64,000 bases of DNA from Marinithermus hydrothermalis DSM 14884 (GTDB lineage: Bacteria > Deinococcota > Deinococci > Deinococcales > Marinithermaceae): NCBI RefSeq assembly GCF_000195335.1, contig NC_015387.1, positions 620,001-684,000 of the forward strand. The letters are read 5' to 3'. The notes below the pieces were generated by a model, which saw only the letters and a program-made list of their open reading frames with translations, was not told where the DNA came from and did no database searches. Positions within the stretch are counted from its first letter, which is position 1. The number at the start of each line of letters is the position of its first letter. The position numbers were made by a program, and so were the translations under genes. This document shows, piece by piece, positions 33,473-42,156 of the stretch.

Positions 33473-34708
33473 TTACTCCAGCTCGACCTCCTCCGCCAGC
33501 AGCACCCCGTTGCGGAACGCGCCTTTGACCTTGACTGCCATCCCCGTCCGGTCCGCACCCCAGAACGCGTCGGCCGGGATCCTTTGGTCCTCGAGCGCGT
33601 ACGCGGTAAAGGCCGTGGTTTCCACGGGGATCCCGGCCACCTGGAAGGTGCGGGCCACGGAGTTGAACCCCGTAAGGGGACCTTCAAGCTCGAGCTCCAC
33701 CGCTTCCCGTTCGTCCTCCACCTCCACCTCGCGGGCGTGTACCGTGACCCCGTCGTCCGCGAGGGTGCCCTCGACCTCTACGAACGCGCCTTCCGTCAAG
33801 ACGCCTTTAACCTCGGCCTGAGAAAAGTCCACGAGGAAGTCGAGCAGCCGGAAGGTTCCGTGAACCGCGTCGAGGGCGTGCACGAGGCCGCTGAGCTCCA
33901 CCGCCGCCCCCGCGGTGCGCGTTGGGGTTTCCAGGGCCCGCACCCGTTCCAACTGGATCTCCCCACGGCTGAAGGGGTCGTTCGGGTCCCAGCGCGCGGT
34001 GCGCTGACCTCGAGCCCGCACGAACCCCCCGTTCGCGAGCGGGCCCCGCACCCGTTCAGCATGCCCGAAGGCCGCCGTGTACACGCCGAGGCCGTAGGTG
34101 AAGGTTCGGGCGAGGGGGTCCAGGTCCCGGATCGCGAGGCGCAGCTCGGCGCGGTTGGGGTGCTCGGCCTGGTCCTCGGGGTGGTGCTCGATGCGGGTGG
34201 CGAGGATCGCCCCGTCGGGGTCGTTTGGGATCGGGGGACCGAAGGCCGTCACGAAGTCCCCGGGGCTGAGATCGGCCAGCGTAAGGGCAGTCTCGCCTCC
34301 GGTGGGTTCCTCCCGGACGATGCGGGTCGCGGGCGTCACGCGCGCCCTAAGACCGAGGACATCCACGAACCCCGCTTCAGGATCGACCTGATCGATCGCA
34401 CCTTTGGCCCGAAAGCGGACCTCGATGTGCGTGACGTTGACGCGGGGGCCGCTGAGGGTGCCCGTGCCCGCGACCACGACGCCGGGCGCGACGGTCGTGG
34501 GCGCGGCGGGCTCGCCGTTCAGCGTGATCGTGGCGGCGCTTAGGTCGAGGACACGCCCGCCTAGCGTGAGCGCGTCGGGCGGTCCTTGGACGACCCCGGC
34601 GAGCACGAGGGTTGCGGAGGGGGAGGCGGTAGGCATCACGCTCCCGCAGCCCGCGAGGGTGAGGCCAGCGATCGCGCCGAGCAGCGCTCGGGTGCTGTAC
34701 GGGTTCAT
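33473..34708 (-). CDS. DUF5666-type repeat lipoprotein
   Basis: The 411-residue product has a lipoprotein signal (LTLAGCG, Cys21) and then about five repeats of roughly 70 residues. Each alternates a beta strand stretch with phrases such as GPLANGGFVRARGQ, GVLTEGAFVEVEGTLADDG and GPLTGFNSVARTFQVAGI, the pattern of DUF5666 proteins. It is probably a surface-anchored beta protein of unknown function. The start at ATG 34708 follows GGAGGTGCACA; a longer in-frame reading to 35068 overlaps the next gene and is not credible. Confidence 0.75.
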   Translation of the reverse strand: MNPYSTRALLGAIAGLTLAGCGSVMPTASPSATLVLAGVVQGPPDALTLGGRVLDLSAATITLNGEPAAPTTVAPGVVVAGTGTLSGPRVNVTHIEVRFRAKGAIDQVDPEAGFVDVLGLRARVTPATRIVREEPTGGETALTLADLSPGDFVTAFGPPIPNDPDGAILATRIEHHPEDQAEHPNRAELRLAIRDLDPLARTFTYGLGVYTAAFGHAERVRGPLANGGFVRARGQRTARWDPNDPFSRGEIQLERVRALETPTRTAGAAVELSGLVHALDAVHGTFRLLDFLVDFSQAEVKGVLTEGAFVEVEGTLADDGVTVHAREVEVEDEREAVELELEGPLTGFNSVARTFQVAGIPVETTAFTAYALEDQRIPADAFWGADRTGMAVKVKGAFRNGVLLAEEVELE

Positions 34709-34763
34709 TGTGCACCTCCAGCTCGGAGGGTAACGCCTCGAGCTGAAGGCCAGCTGAAGCGCG

Positions 34764-35801
34764 CTACGCGGAGTGAGCGTTTTGCCAGAGGCTGGGGAGG
34801 GAGGTGCCGTCTTGCGGGAAGACCGCGTAGCGCGGCGGGGCCGCGAGGGGCAGGGTGGGTCCGAGGGCGTTTTGGAGGGTTTGCGCGACGACGCGCGCAC
34901 CGTGCGCATCGGCCTTCCAGAGGAGGATGAGGAAGCCTTCGGCCGTGGCGGCGACCCGGTCCTTGGGGCGGAGCTCTTTCCTGGCGAGCTGAACCTCGAG
35001 GGGCTGCGGGGCGCGCTGGGTGGGGAGGTAAAGGAGCGCGAGAGGAGCGTGTTCGGTCTCGGCGGCACGCTGCAGCTCGAGCCAGTCGGGTTGGAGGGCG
35101 TGGAGGACCTCGTGGATGCTGGGGGGCAGGACGAGCTGCACGGTGGGGGTGGGGTGCTTCCGGGCGGCGTTCAGGGCGGTTTCCGCCTGAGTCCAGAGCG
35201 CGTCCAGGCTGTGGCCGTGGTCGGGGTAGACCGCGATGCCGGCCCAGGCGGGTATCCCAAGGTGCTCCGCGATCAGGTGTCGGAGCTTTTCGGCGACGAC
35301 CGCGGAGCCGTAGGTGTCCGCTTTCCACAGGAGGACGGCGAACCCGGCCTGGAGGGGGAGGAGGAGGTCGCGACGACGGAGGTGGCGGCGCAGCAGCCTC
35401 TCCTCCCGGGCGCGCAAGGACCGGGGGGTGTGGAAGATCGCGAGGGCGATCGGGAAGCCTTTAAGCTCAGCTTCCTGTACCAGACGCGTCCAGCAGCGCT
35501 CCAGGGAGGTCTCCGCCTGGAGGGGTAGGGCGAGGCTCAAGGCCCCCAGCGTGCATGCGAGGAGGCCGATTCCGGCCAGGACGGGTGGGGGGGGCGGTGT
35601 GAGGTACAGTACGAGGAGGGCAAGGCCACCGAGGAGGGCGACGGTTCCCCAAGCCCGGGGATACGGGCGGTAGACAGCCCAGAGCAACGCGCCCCCCAGC
35701 CCCAAAAGCCCGGTTGCGATCCACGGTTCACGGGATAAAGCCAGAAAGCCGATCAGGTAACCGCTCAAGATAAGGCCGACGAGCAGACGCCGTGGTTTCA
35801 T
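34764..35801 (-). CDS. Membrane protein with two degenerate GGDEF-like domains
   Basis: The 345-residue protein begins with four hydrophobic segments (about 6-92) and then has two related cytosolic modules. Each module contains a GGDEF-fold pattern: LLPLQAGFAVLLWKADTYGS-AVVAEKLRHLI with IAVYPDHGHSLDALWTQAETAL in the first, and ATAEGFLILLWKADAHGARV with YAVFPQDGTSLPSLWQNA in the second. The catalytic GGDEF is missing in both (AGFAVLLW and EGFLILLW in its place), so neither should make c-di-GMP. It may sense a signal or bind a nucleotide. This is a pattern-based call. Confidence 0.55.
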   Translation of the reverse strand: MKPRRLLVGLILSGYLIGFLALSREPWIATGLLGLGGALLWAVYRPYPRAWGTVALLGGLALLVLYLTPPPPPVLAGIGLLACTLGALSLALPLQAETSLERCWTRLVQEAELKGFPIALAIFHTPRSLRAREERLLRRHLRRRDLLLPLQAGFAVLLWKADTYGSAVVAEKLRHLIAEHLGIPAWAGIAVYPDHGHSLDALWTQAETALNAARKHPTPTVQLVLPPSIHEVLHALQPDWLELQRAAETEHAPLALLYLPTQRAPQPLEVQLARKELRPKDRVAATAEGFLILLWKADAHGARVVAQTLQNALGPTLPLAAPPRYAVFPQDGTSLPSLWQNAHSA

Positions 35802-35834
35802 AGGCTCCTTCCCTCAAACGCTCCGGCAGTACCT

Positions 35835-37085
35835 TCAGACTACCACCAGTGCGCGGTAGTCGTTCAGGTTGTTCTGCGTGGGACCGGTGACCACCAGGTC
35901 CCCTAGCGCGGCAAAGAACCCGTGGGCGTCGTTACGCTCGAGGTGATCCCGTACCGAAAGCCCTGCGGCGCGAGCCCGGGCGAGGGTATGGGGGGTGAGG
36001 AGGGCCCCTGCGGCCTCGGTGTTCCCGTCCAGGCCGTCGGTGTCCGCCGCGATCCCCCACACCCCCGCCTCGTCCAGGAAATGGGCCAGCCACAACAGGA
36101 ATTCCTGGTTGCGGCCGCCCCGGCCGCTCCCGCGCACCGTGACGGAGGCCTCCCCGCCCGAGAGCAGGACAACGGGCGGGGGGACGGGGGTGTGGTGGGC
36201 GCGAATGGACTGGACGAGCGCGGCGTGGAACCGGGCGAGCTCCCGCGCCTCCCCCTGGAAGCGGTCGGAGAGGATCAGGGTGCGGTACCCCACACCTTCC
36301 CAGTAGGTCCGGGCTGCCTCGAGGAAGTCTTGATTGGTGCCGATGAGCCGGTTTTCGACCCGTTCGAAGAGCGGATCCCCGGGCTTGGGGGTCTCCTCGA
36401 GCGCTCCCCGCGCCCCGCGCTCGAGGTGCCGGCGCGCGCTGGGGAAGTCGAGCCCGTAACGGTCGAGGACCGCGAGGGCTTCTTGGAAGGTGCTGGGGTC
36501 GGGGACGGTGGGGCCCGAGGCGATCACGCTGGGGTCGTCCCCGGGCACATCGGAGAGGAGCAGGGCGGTGACGTGGGCCGGGGTAGCCTGGGCCAAGCGG
36601 CCGCCTTTGATGCGGGAGAGGTGCTTGCGTACCGCGTTGATCTCTTGGATGGTGGCGCCCGAGGCGAGGAGGGCCTGGGTCAGGGCTTGTTTTTCCTCGA
36701 GGCTAACGCCCCAAGGTGCGGCGAGGAGGGCGCTGCCCCCGCCGGAGACGAGGAGAATGAGGTGATCGCTAGGGGAGAGGCGTCCGGCGAGCTCGAGGGC
36801 TTTGTTGGCGGCGTTGAGGCTGCGCGCGTCGGGGGTGGGGTGCCCCGCTTCGTAGAGGGGAAGGTAGCGCGTGGGGCCACCGTGCCCGTCGCGGGTCACG
36901 CCGAAACCGGTAAGGGTGGGGCCGTAGTGATCTTCCGCCGCGGCGAGCATAGGGAGCGCAGCCTTCCCGACCGCAAGGAGAGCGGTGCGGCCGTGGGCGG
37001 ACGGGGGAAGGTGGGCCTGGGTGAGGCGGTAGGGGTGGGTGGCCTCGAGAGCGGTGTGGAGGGACTGCGTGAGGTGTTGGCGCAT
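35835..37085 (-). CDS. Glycerate 2-kinase (MOFRL family)
   Basis: MOFRL-type kinases phosphorylate D-glycerate to 2-phosphoglycerate with ATP. The 416-residue protein has the N-terminal DUF4147 half (VGKAALPMLAAAEDHYG, LYEAGHPTPDARSL, LILLVSGGGSALLAAPW, INAVRKHLSRIKGGRLA, LLLSDVPGDDPSVIASGPTV) and the C-terminal MOFRL half (VVLLSGGEASVTVRGSGRGG, GIAADTDGLDGNTEAAGALL). GGAGGTGACCGA precedes ATG 37085. It diverges from the LacI regulator across a region with two operator-like palindromes, and its product enters glycolysis, fitting release of glycerate by the downstream phosphorylase. Confidence 0.88.
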   Translation of the reverse strand: MRQHLTQSLHTALEATHPYRLTQAHLPPSAHGRTALLAVGKAALPMLAAAEDHYGPTLTGFGVTRDGHGGPTRYLPLYEAGHPTPDARSLNAANKALELAGRLSPSDHLILLVSGGGSALLAAPWGVSLEEKQALTQALLASGATIQEINAVRKHLSRIKGGRLAQATPAHVTALLLSDVPGDDPSVIASGPTVPDPSTFQEALAVLDRYGLDFPSARRHLERGARGALEETPKPGDPLFERVENRLIGTNQDFLEAARTYWEGVGYRTLILSDRFQGEARELARFHAALVQSIRAHHTPVPPPVVLLSGGEASVTVRGSGRGGRNQEFLLWLAHFLDEAGVWGIAADTDGLDGNTEAAGALLTPHTLARARAAGLSVRDHLERNDAHGFFAALGDLVVTGPTQNNLNDYRALVVV

Positions 37086-37118
37086 TCGGTCACCTCCTGG
37101 GGGTTGGGGTGGGGTCGG

Positions 37119-37148
37119 TTGACAGGGGCCTGGTACATTGGGTACCTT
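37119..37148 (+). promoter_or_regulatory. Candidate promoter of the regulator/transport operon
   Basis: TTGACA (37119-37124) is followed 18 bp later by TACCTT (37143-37148). It lies between the glycerate kinase start and the first operator-like site. The -10 is a moderate match. Confidence 0.4.
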
Positions 37149-37157
37149 ACAGATAAG

Positions 37158-37171
37158 TGTAATCGCTGACA
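37158..37171. promoter_or_regulatory. LacI-type operator-like site 1
   Basis: TGTAATCGCTGACA matches the LacI-family pattern TGNAA-NCGN-TNNCA imperfectly. It lies exactly 50 bp (start to start) upstream of a better site. Confidence 0.45.
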
Positions 37172-37207
37172 GGTTCGGTTGGAAGAGGGCTGGAGCGGCG
37201 TTTTTCG

Positions 37208-37221
37208 TGTAAGCGCTTTCA
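37208..37221. promoter_or_regulatory. LacI-type operator-like site 2
   Basis: TGTAAGCGCTTTCA is a near-perfect palindrome with the classic AANCGNTT-type centre of LacI/CcpA-family operators. It ends 22 bp before the regulator's ATG. Confidence 0.7.
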
Positions 37222-37243
37222 CGGCCTTCGGGACGGAGCCCGC

Positions 37244-38230
37244 ATGGACAAGCGCAACGTCACGATCTACGAGGTGGCCCAGGAGGCCGGGGTCTCGGTC
37301 GCGACCGTTTCCCGCGTCCTCAACAGCGGCCGGGTCGCCCCCGAGACCCGCCGGCGCGTCCTCGAGGCGATGGACCGGCTCGGGTACCTTCCGAACACCC
37401 TAGCCCGCAGCCTGGCCACCGGCACGAGCCGCGCGGTGGGGGTCATCATTCCCGACGCGGCCGGCCCCTTGTATGGGCGCATGCTGCGCGGCGTGGGGGA
37501 TGCCCTGGAGGCCGCGGGGTACACCTACATCACCGGGACCAGCGCCCGCGATCCCGACCGGGAAGCGCGCATGCTCCGCGACCTCGGTGCCCGCAAGGTG
37601 GACGCGGTAGTCCTGATCGGCTCGAGCCTCGACGGCTCTGCCTTACGGGCGCTTGGGGCGGCCTTACCTCCGGTGGTCCTGGTCGAGCGGGAGGGGGGAG
37701 GCGCGGGAGCTCCTGCCGTCACCGTGGATAACGAAGGCGCGGCGTACGCCGCCACCCGGTATCTGATCGCACGGGGACACACCCGGATTGCTCACGTGCG
37801 GGGGCCGCGCCGCGCGGGGCAGGAACGGTACGCCGGGTACCGGCGCGCCCTGCGCGAGGCGGGACTCGCCGAAGGCCCCGTGGTTTCGGGAGACTTCAGC
37901 GAGCTCGGGGGGTACCGGGCGATGCGGGCGCTTTTGGAACGGCCAGGATTCACCGCGGTCTTCCTCGCGAACGACCGCATGGCGCTTGGGGCCTACAAGG
38001 CCCTTCGAGAGGCTGGGGTGCGGGTGCCGGAAGAGGTCAGCGTCGTGGGGTTTGACGATCTGGTCTTTGCCGCCTACTTGGACCCGCCCCTCACAACCCT
38101 CCGGCAGCCTGCCTACGAGCTGGGGCGCGCGGCAGCGAAGGCGGTACTGGCCTGTCTGGACGGTGCGGTCCCCGCGAACGTGGTGCTGTCGTGCGAGCTT
38201 GTGCCTCGCGCGTCAGTAATGGAGCGGTAA
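37244..38230 (+). CDS. LacI-family transcriptional regulator
   Basis: The 328-residue repressor has the LacI helix-turn-helix at the N-terminus (TIYEVAQEAGVSVATVSRVL, hinge LPNTLARSLATG) and a two-lobed periplasmic-binding-protein-like sensor domain (GVIIPDAAGPLYGRMLRGVG, VTVDNEGAAYAATRYLI, VSVVGFDDLVFAAYLDPPL). The first residues follow GGAG-CCCGC. It leads the transporter and glycosidase genes and faces a divergent glycerate kinase; the two palindromes between them are its likely binding sites. The effector is inferred to be a glucosylglycerate-type solute or its product. Confidence 0.93.
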   Translation: MDKRNVTIYEVAQEAGVSVATVSRVLNSGRVAPETRRRVLEAMDRLGYLPNTLARSLATGTSRAVGVIIPDAAGPLYGRMLRGVGDALEAAGYTYITGTSARDPDREARMLRDLGARKVDAVVLIGSSLDGSALRALGAALPPVVLVEREGGGAGAPAVTVDNEGAAYAATRYLIARGHTRIAHVRGPRRAGQERYAGYRRALREAGLAEGPVVSGDFSELGGYRAMRALLERPGFTAVFLANDRMALGAYKALREAGVRVPEEVSVVGFDDLVFAAYLDPPLTTLRQPAYELGRAAAKAVLACLDGAVPANVVLSCELVPRASVMER

Positions 38231-38250
38231 GGAGTTAGGGAGGTGTTGTG

Positions 38251-39582
38251 ATGAGGAAAGGCTTCTGGGCGCTGTTGTGGCTGTTGGGAGGACTGGCGCT
38301 AGCCCAGCAGGAGATCGTGTTCTGGACCACCGAGGTCCAGCCTGAGCGCATGGCCAAGCAGGAGGAGATTGTTGCGAACTTCGAGGCCGAGACCGGCATC
38401 AAGGTCCGGTTGGTCCCGGTCGAGGAGAGCGACCTTGGTCCCCGCGTGACCGCGGCCTTCTCCGCGGGGGACCTGCCCGACGTGATCCTCACCCCCCTTA
38501 GCCAGGTGATCGGCTGGGCGGACGCCGGGATCCTCGATACCGAGGCGGCGACCGAGGTCATCGAGCGGCTGGGGCGTGAGACCTTCGCACCCGGTGCGCT
38601 CGAGCTCGCCGCCTTCCGCGGCAACACCGCGGCGGTGCCGATCAGCGGGTGGACGCAGCTGTTGCTTTACCGCAAGGACCTCTTCGAGCAGCACGGCCTT
38701 GAGCCGCCCACCACCTTCGACCGCATCCTGAAGGCGATCGAGGTCCTGCACAACCCGCCGGAGATGTTCGGTTTCGTAGCGGCCACGGACGTCTCCAACG
38801 ACTATATGATGCAGGTCCTCGAGCACTTCTTCCTCGCGAACGGGGTGGAATTGGTGGACGAAGAGGGCAACATCACCCTCGACAACGAGAAGACGCGCGA
38901 GGTGCTCGAGTTCTACAAGAAGCTCGTGGAGGCCAGCCCGGAGGGGAACCTCTACTGGCAGCAGTCGCGCGAGCTGTACCTGGCGGGCCGGGCCGCGATG
39001 ATCGTTTGGTCGCCATTTATTCTGGACGAGCTCGCGGGGCTGCGGGATGCCGTGCCGGTGACCGCGTTTGACGACCCCACGAGCCCCGAGCTCGCCAAAC
39101 GCACCGGCGTGATCGGTAAGATCGCCGGGCCTTCGAACCCCGAGGGGGCCGGTTGGGCGAGCGTCACCTACCTCAGCATCACCGTGGATGCCGACACGGA
39201 AGCCGCGCAGCGGTGGGTCGAGTACCTCCTGAGCGAGGGATACCTCGACTGGCTCTCCTTCGCGCCTGAGGGCTTCTTCCCGGTGCGGCGCGGCACGCCG
39301 GACGACCCCACCCGCTTCGTGGAGGCCTGGGCCGACCTCCCGGTTGGTGTGGACCGCAAAGCTCCCCTCTCCCAGTTCTACCCGCCCGAGGTGATCCAAA
39401 CCATCGTCGAGGGGCTGGACCAAGGCAAGCGCTGGGCCTTCTCGAAGGGGCGCGGCGAGCTGATCGGCAAACTCTACGGTACCCGCGTGATGGCCGAGCT
39501 GGTGCGGCGCTACGTGGACGGCGAGCTCTCCTTGGATGAAACGGTCCAGCAGCTCCAGCAGCGGATCAGCTTCCTGAAGTAA
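38251..39582 (+). CDS. Extracellular sugar-binding protein of an ABC transporter
   Basis: The 443-residue product has a signal peptide (MRKGFWALLWLLGGLALAQQ, cleavage likely after ALA) and the SBP-1/MalE-type fold: EIVFWTTEVQPERMAK, FEAETGIKVRLVPV, LPDVILTPLSQVIGWADAG, AVPISGWTQLLLYRKDLFEQ, and GRAAMIVWSPFILDELAGL. No lipobox is seen. It captures the solute for the two downstream permeases. The ATPase subunit is not encoded here and is presumably a shared MsmK/MalK-type protein. I prefer ATG 38251 because GGAGG is 7 nt upstream; GTG 38248 is also possible. Confidence 0.92.
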   Translation: MRKGFWALLWLLGGLALAQQEIVFWTTEVQPERMAKQEEIVANFEAETGIKVRLVPVEESDLGPRVTAAFSAGDLPDVILTPLSQVIGWADAGILDTEAATEVIERLGRETFAPGALELAAFRGNTAAVPISGWTQLLLYRKDLFEQHGLEPPTTFDRILKAIEVLHNPPEMFGFVAATDVSNDYMMQVLEHFFLANGVELVDEEGNITLDNEKTREVLEFYKKLVEASPEGNLYWQQSRELYLAGRAAMIVWSPFILDELAGLRDAVPVTAFDDPTSPELAKRTGVIGKIAGPSNPEGAGWASVTYLSITVDADTEAAQRWVEYLLSEGYLDWLSFAPEGFFPVRRGTPDDPTRFVEAWADLPVGVDRKAPLSQFYPPEVIQTIVEGLDQGKRWAFSKGRGELIGKLYGTRVMAELVRRYVDGELSLDETVQQLQQRISFLK

Positions 39583-39588
39583 CCGGCC

Positions 39589-39615
39589 GGGCCCGCGCCT
39601 ACGGGGCGCGGGCCC
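39589..39615 (+). repeat. Strong stem-loop between binding-protein and permease genes
   Basis: GGGCCCGCGCC and GGCGCGGGCCC form an 11-bp perfect stem with a 5-nt loop but no T-tract follows. It probably protects the upstream mRNA from 3' decay, so the binding protein is made in excess of the permeases. Confidence 0.6.
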
Positions 39616-39636
39616 TAATCCACGAAGCGAGGGGTT

Positions 39637-40896
39637 ATGCGAGGGAACAGCCTTTCGGCCCGCGAAGCGCGCCTCGCCTTTTGGATGCTGGCGCCCACCT
39701 TCCTCATCGTTTTCGCGATCGTGATCTTCCCGGTGCTGGCGAACCTGTGGATCGCCTTCAAGCCCGTCACGCTCGGGGACCTACGCCCCCCCACCCCTGT
39801 GGTGCGCGAACGCATCCGCGCAAGCCCCGAAGCGCCCGGCGACGTCCTCCGAGTCCGTTACCAGATGCGAAACTCCAGCCAGCGCATCCCCATCGAGAAT
39901 GTCGTCCTCGAGGACGTCCTGCCCGAGGGCCTCGAGCCCCTTCGGCTCGACGAGCGCTGCCGGGTGGAAGGCCGGACCTTGCGTTGCTTCCTCGGAACGT
40001 GGTCGCCGGGGCACCGGGAGAACCTGGAGCTCGAGTTCACCGCGACCGAGGTGTACTTCGCGCAAGGCGCGCCGCGCCCGACGGAGAGCCGGCCGGCGAT
40101 CCAAGGACGCGCCCCGAACATCCTCACGAACCTCGAGTTCACCCTGGAGAACTTCCGCCGCGTGCTCAGCGGCCCGGAGTTCTGGCCTGCGTTCTGGACC
40201 ACGATCGTGTACACGCTTTTTGGTACGGTCGGCTCGATCCTGTTGGGGCTGTTCGCTGCGCAGTTGCTCAACACCCGTTTCATGGGCAAGGGGATGCTGC
40301 GGGGGCTGTTCTTGTTCCCTTACGTTGCGCCGATCATCGCCGTGGCCTTCACCTGGGCGTTTCTGCTCGACCCTTTGTCCGGGACGGTGAACGCGCTCGG
40401 TGTCCGCTTCGGGCTTTTGGAGGCCCCGATCAACTTCCTGGGGCAGCGCAGCATTGAGCTGAGCGTGCTGGGCGTTACGTTCACCCTGCCGCTTGCGCTT
40501 TCGATGGTGATTTTGTTCGAGGCGTGGCGGTACTTTCCCTTCGCCTTCCTCTTCATCCTGGCTCGGCTGCAGGCGATCCCCCAGGACATGTACGAGGCGG
40601 CGGACGTGGACGGCGCGAGCCCCTTCCAGAAGTTCTGGTACATCACGCTGCCTCAGCTCGTGGGGATCCTCTCCACCCTCTTCCTCCTTAGGTTCATCTG
40701 GACCTTTAACAAGTTCGATGACATCTTCCTCTTGACCGGAGGGGCTGCGGGAACCAAGACGCTCACGATCCGGGTATACGACGAAGCCTTCGCCCGCGCG
40801 GATATCGGGGCGGGCGCGGCCGTGGCTGTGGTGCTCTTTCTGATCCTGGCAGGGTTTATGGTGGTGTACTTCCGTTACGCTCCGGAGGGGGAATGA
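39637..40896 (+). CDS. Sugar ABC transporter permease (MalF-like) with DUF11-like insert
   Basis: The 419-residue inner-membrane protein has a first segment LAFWMLAPTFLIVFAIVIFP and the typical permease core after residue 175, including the EAA loop EAADVDGASPFQKFWYITLP that docks the ATPase. Between the first and second membrane segments (about 45-160) is a non-membrane region reading GDVLRVRYQMRNSS...VLEDVLPEGLEPL...GTWSPGHRENLELEF, which looks like a DUF11/CARDB-type beta domain and would lie outside. MalF proteins can carry an external loop, but this insert is unusual in kind. It partners with the next gene. Confidence 0.88.
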   Translation: MRGNSLSAREARLAFWMLAPTFLIVFAIVIFPVLANLWIAFKPVTLGDLRPPTPVVRERIRASPEAPGDVLRVRYQMRNSSQRIPIENVVLEDVLPEGLEPLRLDERCRVEGRTLRCFLGTWSPGHRENLELEFTATEVYFAQGAPRPTESRPAIQGRAPNILTNLEFTLENFRRVLSGPEFWPAFWTTIVYTLFGTVGSILLGLFAAQLLNTRFMGKGMLRGLFLFPYVAPIIAVAFTWAFLLDPLSGTVNALGVRFGLLEAPINFLGQRSIELSVLGVTFTLPLALSMVILFEAWRYFPFAFLFILARLQAIPQDMYEAADVDGASPFQKFWYITLPQLVGILSTLFLLRFIWTFNKFDDIFLLTGGAAGTKTLTIRVYDEAFARADIGAGAAVAVVLFLILAGFMVVYFRYAPEGE

Positions 40897-42134
40897 TGCA
40901 GCGCGGAGTTTCGATCTTCGGTTGGGTTGCGGGCGGCGTGGTCGGCGCGCTTTCCGGCGGAATGGTGGTGGCCCTGTGGGCGTTGTCCGCTACGATCCTT
41001 TCCGGGCACCCAACCGTGATCCCCCTAGGAGCGGCCTTGTGGAGCGGCGCGATCGTAGGGCTGGTGGTGGGGGCGTTCCGGCGTGGGAGGACCACCCCCG
41101 CTGCCGTAGCGCTCGGGGTGGGAGGATTGATGGGCTTCGCCTGGTGGGCCTTAAACAGCGGGCGGCCAATCGGGCTGGAGCGGCCGGACCTCTTCTGGGG
41201 GTTTTTCGGAAGCCTCGCGAGCTTCGCTCTGGTGGGGCACCTCACGCGCTACGCCCTGCGCGACCTGGACCTCAGCCAGCCCCGGCGCGATACCGTAGAG
41301 CACCTCCTCCTCCGACTGCTGCGCGCGGTGGGGTTCGTCTTCTTCGGCACGACGGTGACCTTCCCCTTCTACTTCATGCTGGCCTCGAGCCTCAAGTCGC
41401 GCGCGGAGATGCTCTTGGACCCCACCAACCTCAGCATCCAGTTCTCCAAGGGCCTACCCGAACTCCTCGAGGGGTACGTGGAGGTCCTCTACACCTTTAA
41501 CTTCTGGCGGTACATCCTGAACTCCACCTTCGTCGCGAGCGTCACGGTAGTGGTGACGCTTGTGCTGGGGGTGCTCGGGGCGTACGCCGTGACGCGCCTG
41601 CGCTTCCCGGGCAAGGAGCTCATGTCCCGCTCCATCCTCCTGATCTACATGTTCCCCGCGATCGTGCTCGTGGTGCCGTTGTACGCGGTGTTCACCCAGC
41701 TCGGCCTGCGGGACACGCTGCCTGGGCTGCTCATCGTCTACCCCGCGACCACGCTGCCGGTCGCTCTGTACATGCTCCGGAGCTACTTCCAGACCCTGCC
41801 CGCCGAGCTCGAGGAGGCCGGGTTGATCGACGGGTGCAGCCGCATCGAGGTGATCTGGCGAATCACGCTACCCCTTTCGGTCCCGGCGCTGGCCAGCGTG
41901 GGACTGTACGTCTTCATGATCGCCTGGAACGAGTTCCTCTTCGCCTTCATGTTCCTGGACACCCCCGAGCTCTTCACCCTCTCGCGCGGCATGGTGGCCC
42001 TCAACACGCAGGAGGTGCCGCGACAGTTCCTAATGGCCGGCGCGGTCATCGTCACGGTACCCGTCATGGTCCTCTTCTTCTGGTTCGAGCGGTACCTGAT
42101 CGGCGGGCTGACGGCCGGTGGGGTGAAGGGATGA
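40896..42134 (+). CDS. Sugar ABC transporter permease (MalG-like) with extra N-terminal membrane helices
   Basis: The core from about residue 145 is MalG-like, with the EAA loop EEAGLIDGCSRIEVIWRITLPL and a typical end. Ahead of it are about 130 residues with four hydrophobic segments (WVAGGVVGALSGGMVVALWA, AALWSGAIVGLVVGAF, AAVALGVGGLMGFAWWAL, LFWGFFGSLASFALV) that ordinary MalG proteins lack. I start at ATG 40896, which overlaps the stop of the previous gene (TGATG) and has GGAGGGG 6 nt upstream; ATG 40893 would add one residue. Confidence 0.88.
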   Translation: MQRGVSIFGWVAGGVVGALSGGMVVALWALSATILSGHPTVIPLGAALWSGAIVGLVVGAFRRGRTTPAAVALGVGGLMGFAWWALNSGRPIGLERPDLFWGFFGSLASFALVGHLTRYALRDLDLSQPRRDTVEHLLLRLLRAVGFVFFGTTVTFPFYFMLASSLKSRAEMLLDPTNLSIQFSKGLPELLEGYVEVLYTFNFWRYILNSTFVASVTVVVTLVLGVLGAYAVTRLRFPGKELMSRSILLIYMFPAIVLVVPLYAVFTQLGLRDTLPGLLIVYPATTLPVALYMLRSYFQTLPAELEEAGLIDGCSRIEVIWRITLPLSVPALASVGLYVFMIAWNEFLFAFMFLDTPELFTLSRGMVALNTQEVPRQFLMAGAVIVTVPVMVLFFWFERYLIGGLTAGGVKG

Positions 42135-42156
42135 TCCCAAGCCCCAAGGAGGCGCG

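Noticed and set aside
39589-39615. Stem-loop as terminator between binding-protein and permease genes
   Set aside because: No T-tract follows, and it would separate genes of one transporter; better read as an mRNA-stability element.
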